A DNA stretch of 7,219 nucleotides from Betaproteobacteria bacterium (GTDB taxonomy: Bacteria > Pseudomonadota > Gammaproteobacteria > Burkholderiales > Usitatibacteraceae): contig JAAOZZ010000339.1 in assembly GCA_012274175.1 (NCBI GenBank), positions 1 through 7,219 of the forward strand, read 5' to 3'. Both the position numbers and the translations under genes were made by a program. Under the pieces are notes generated by a model. That model searched no databases and was not told the origin of the DNA. It was given only the letters and a program-made list of their open reading frames with translations. This document shows, piece after piece, positions 5,643 through 7,219 of this stretch. Positions within the stretch are counted from its first letter, which is position 1, and every line of letters starts with the position of its first letter.

Positions 5643-7219
5643 GCGGCGTCCACCAGGAGGCAGCGCACGTCGATGGCGCGCAGCTCGGGCCGCTCGCTCG
5701 CGCAGCGCGCGATCGCCTGCGGGCAGCGCGGATGGAAGCGGCATCCCGTGGGTATCTCGAGGGGATTGGGAGAAGCGCTTCCCATCGCGGTGTCGGGCAC
5801 TCCCGTTCCGGGGCGCATGGTGAGGACCGAGTCGAGCAGGATGCGCGTGTAGGGGTGGCGCGGAGCGCGGAATATCCGCTCCTTCGCGCCGATCTCCACG
5901 ATCTGCCCGAAATACATCACCGCGACGCGGGTCGCGAGGTGCTCCACCACGCCCAGGTCGTGGGTGATGACGAGATAGGTGAGGCCCAGCTCGCGGCGCA
6001 GGTCCTGCAGCAGGTTCAGGATCTGGGACTGCACCGACACGTCGAGCGCCGAGGTGGGCTCGTCGCAGACGAGGATCTCGGGCTTCATGATGATCGCGCG
6101 CGCGATCGCCACGCGCTGGCGCTGGCCGCCGGAGACCTGCCCCGGATAGCTGTGGAAGAGCCGGCGCGGCAGGCCCACGAGCTCCATCATCTCCTCGACC
6201 CGCCGGCGCCGGTCGGCCGCTTCGCCAACGTGGTGGACGTCGAGCGGACGGGCGATGATCTGCCCGATGGAGCGGCGCGGGTTGAGCGAGGAGTAGGGAT
6301 CCTGGAACACGGGCTGGATGCGCGTCGCGCGCGCCTTGCGCGAGGTGAGCTCGAGGGGCCGGCCCTCGAACAGCACGCGCCCGCCGGTCGCGGGCTGCAG
6401 TCCCAGCAGCATCCGCGCGAGCGTCGACTTTCCGCAGCCCGATTCGCCCACCAGCGCCACGACCTCCCCGCGGCGCAGGTCGAGGGTCACGTCGTCCACG
6501 GCCCTCAGCTCGCGCACGCCGCCGAAGAGCGAGCGGCGCACGGTGAAAGTGCAGCTCGCCGATTCCGTCGCGAGCACGGGAGCGTCGGCTTCTCGCGCGG
6601 CCGGCGCGGGAAGGCGTTGCCCATGGGCAACGTCCGCGGACCGATAGAGCCCGGCCGCGCCCTGGAGCGTGTCGGCGTCGAGGATGCATCGGTAGCTGCG
6701 GCCCGCCGAGGGCGTGCGCATCGCGGGCGGCTCGGAACGGCACTGCGCCGTGACGAGCGCGCAGCGATTGGCGAAGCCGCAGCCCGCGAGGTGCCCGACG
6801 AGGGACGGAACGATGCCGGGGATCGACCCCAGGCGCTCGCCGCTTGCGCGCTTGCCCGCCTCGGGGATGCACGCGAGAAGCCCGCGGGTATAGGGATGCA
6901 GCGGGGAGCGCAGGACCTCGCCCGTGGTTCCCGTCTCGACCAGCTCTCCCGCGTACATCACCGCCAGCTTCTCCACGGTGCGGGATACGACGCCCAGGTC
7001 GTGGGTGATGAGGATCATCGCCATGCCGAGCTCACGCTGCAGCTCCGCGAGCAGCCTCAGGATCTGCGCCTGGATCGTGACGTCGAGGGCCGTGGTGGGC
7101 TCGTCGGCGATGATGAGCCGCGGCGCGTTCATGAGCGCCATGGCGATCATCAGTCCCCGCGAGGGGATCGGGGGCTGCACGCCCACGCCAAGGAAGGACA
7201 GCGCGGCTTCCGACAGGAC
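5639..7219 (-). CDS. Dipeptide/oligopeptide-type ABC transporter, tandem ATPase (DppD-DppF fusion) with a permease-derived, broken N-terminus; 5' end outside window
   Basis: The frame is open to the right edge, giving 526 visible residues, numbered here from base 7219. Residues 1-22 match a DppC/OppC permease loop ([18 protein letters not shown]). From about 25 the sequence is an ATPase: [12 protein letters not shown], Walker B LIIADEP (35-41), H-loop THD (His73), and an oligopeptide C-terminal domain with HPYT (108-111) and Cys147, 153, 160 and 178. The first ATPase half lacks Walker A, Q-loop and signature. The second half (about 215-526) is complete: Walker [10 protein letters not shown] (258-266), Q-loop [10 protein letters not shown] (Gln306), signature VSGGQRQR (362-369), Walker B ILVCDEP (382-388), H-loop His420, HPYT (455-458) and Cys493, 499, 506 and 520. 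Intact relatives (GsiA/YejF type) energise import of peptides or similar solutes at the inner membrane. The first nucleotide site is probably non-functional as drawn. A normal start cannot be placed; GTG at 7186 lies inside permease sequence. Confidence 0.85.
   Translation of the reverse strand, partial: VLSEAALSFLGVGVQPPIPSRGLMIAMALMNAPRLIIADEPTTALDVTIQAQILRLLAELQRELGMAMILITHDLGVVSRTVEKLAVMYAGELVETGTTGEVLRSPLHPYTRGLLACIPEAGKRASGERLGSIPGIVPSLVGHLAGCGFANRCALVTAQCRSEPPAMRTPSAGRSYRCILDADTLQGAAGLYRSADVAHGQRLPAPAAREADAPVLATESASCTFTVRRSLFGGVRELRAVDDVTLDLRRGEVVALVGESGCGKSTLARMLLGLQPATGGRVLFEGRPLELTSRKARATRIQPVFQDPYSSLNPRRSIGQIIARPLDVHHVGEAADRRRRVEEMMELVGLPRRLFHSYPGQVSGGQRQRVAIARAIIMKPEILVCDEPTSALDVSVQSQILNLLQDLRRELGLTYLVITHDLGVVEHLATRVAVMYFGQIVEIGAKERIFRAPRHPYTRILLDSVLTMRPGTGVPDTAMGSASPNPLEIPTGCRFHPRCPQAIARCASERPELRAIDVRCLLVDAA
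6615..6632. repeat. 18-bp perfect palindrome in the linker between the two ATPase halves
   Basis: CGTTGCCCATGGGCAACG reads the same on both strands. It lies in the codons for the poorly conserved linker (DVAHGQR) between the first C-terminal domain and the second ATPase domain. It is a clear symmetry but has no loop, so it would suit a dimeric protein site better than an RNA hairpin. No function can be assigned and it may be chance. Confidence 0.4.
7154..7219 (-). pseudogene. Internal fragment of a DppC/OppC-type permease fused to the ATPase
   Basis: The 22 codons read [20 protein letters not shown] and RG. In intact DppC/OppC permeases the corresponding stretch is close to [19 protein letters not shown], lying in the cytoplasmic coupling loop. 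It is normally followed by about 60 more residues with the last membrane helices. Here that remainder is missing and ATPase sequence follows directly without a stop. The one mismatch close to the join, Arg for the usual Trp in PSWG, fits either a point change or the join itself falling there. How much permease precedes it lies outside the window. Confidence 0.7.

Noticed and set aside
5772..5781. GAAGCGCTTC palindrome inside the ABC gene
   Set aside because: Ten-base palindromes are expected by chance in a window of this length and it lies in ordinary coding sequence.
7184..7186. GTG as the real start of the tandem ATPase
   Set aside because: The frame is open upstream to the edge and the codons on both sides of this GTG are conserved permease sequence, so it is an internal Val.
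5639..7219. Ordinary natural permease-ATPase fusion of the Dpp family
   Set aside because: Known fusions of this sort keep a full permease and a full ATPase; here the permease end and the Walker A to signature part are both missing, so a deletion or misassembly fits better.

Overview
This is a 7.2-kb, GC-rich, densely coding stretch of what looks like a betaproteobacterial chromosome. The assignment is an inference from high GC, G/C-ending codons, the Mdh C-terminus and the style of the intergenic hairpin; there is no rRNA or other phylogenetic marker. No tRNA, rRNA, CRISPR array or complete insertion sequence is visible, and no gene-free stretch exceeds about 150 bases.

Layout. (1) Bases 1-234, plus strand: the last 77 codons of a malate dehydrogenase. 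(2) Bases 243-298: a perfect 25-bp inverted repeat with a 6-base loop, between two convergent genes. It could be a two-way terminator, and it also looks like a dispersed REP/MITE-type repeat. (3) Bases 301-1617, minus strand: a 12-helix MFS exporter. (4) Bases 1618-1765: a divergent promoter region with a TATAAT box facing the exporter and an extended -10 box facing the phosphate genes. (5) Bases 1766-3424, plus strand: a two-gene low-affinity phosphate uptake unit, a PhoU-like/DUF47 Pit accessory protein followed by a PitA-type permease. (6) Bases 3434-7219, minus strand: a tightly packed leftward operon. In transcription order it holds a Dpp/Opp-type ABC transporter gene that enters from the right edge, an alpha/beta hydrolase joined to it by an ATGA overlap, and a fumarase/aspartase-superfamily lyase 16 bases further on.

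How the genes may work together. The leftward operon reads as uptake of a peptide-like or other oligo-type solute, followed by hydrolysis and a beta-elimination or cycloisomerisation. The lyase and hydrolase resemble the PcaB/PcaD pair of the beta-ketoadipate pathway. However, the transporter is of peptide type, no other pca gene is present, and the lyase has altered catalytic-loop residues, so the substrate is unknown.

The most unusual feature is at the right edge. The open frame begins with the conserved cytoplasmic-loop sequence of a DppC/OppC permease ([15 protein letters not shown]). Within a few codons it passes, in frame, into an ABC ATPase just after the point where the signature motif should be. 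The first ATPase half therefore has Walker B and the H-loop but no Walker A, Q-loop or signature. This is either a real in-frame deletion of several hundred bases that fused dppC to a dppD-dppF gene, or an assembly join at short homology. I see no convincing undescribed system beyond this; the junction, the hairpin and the lyase/hydrolase/transporter grouping are the points worth checking.
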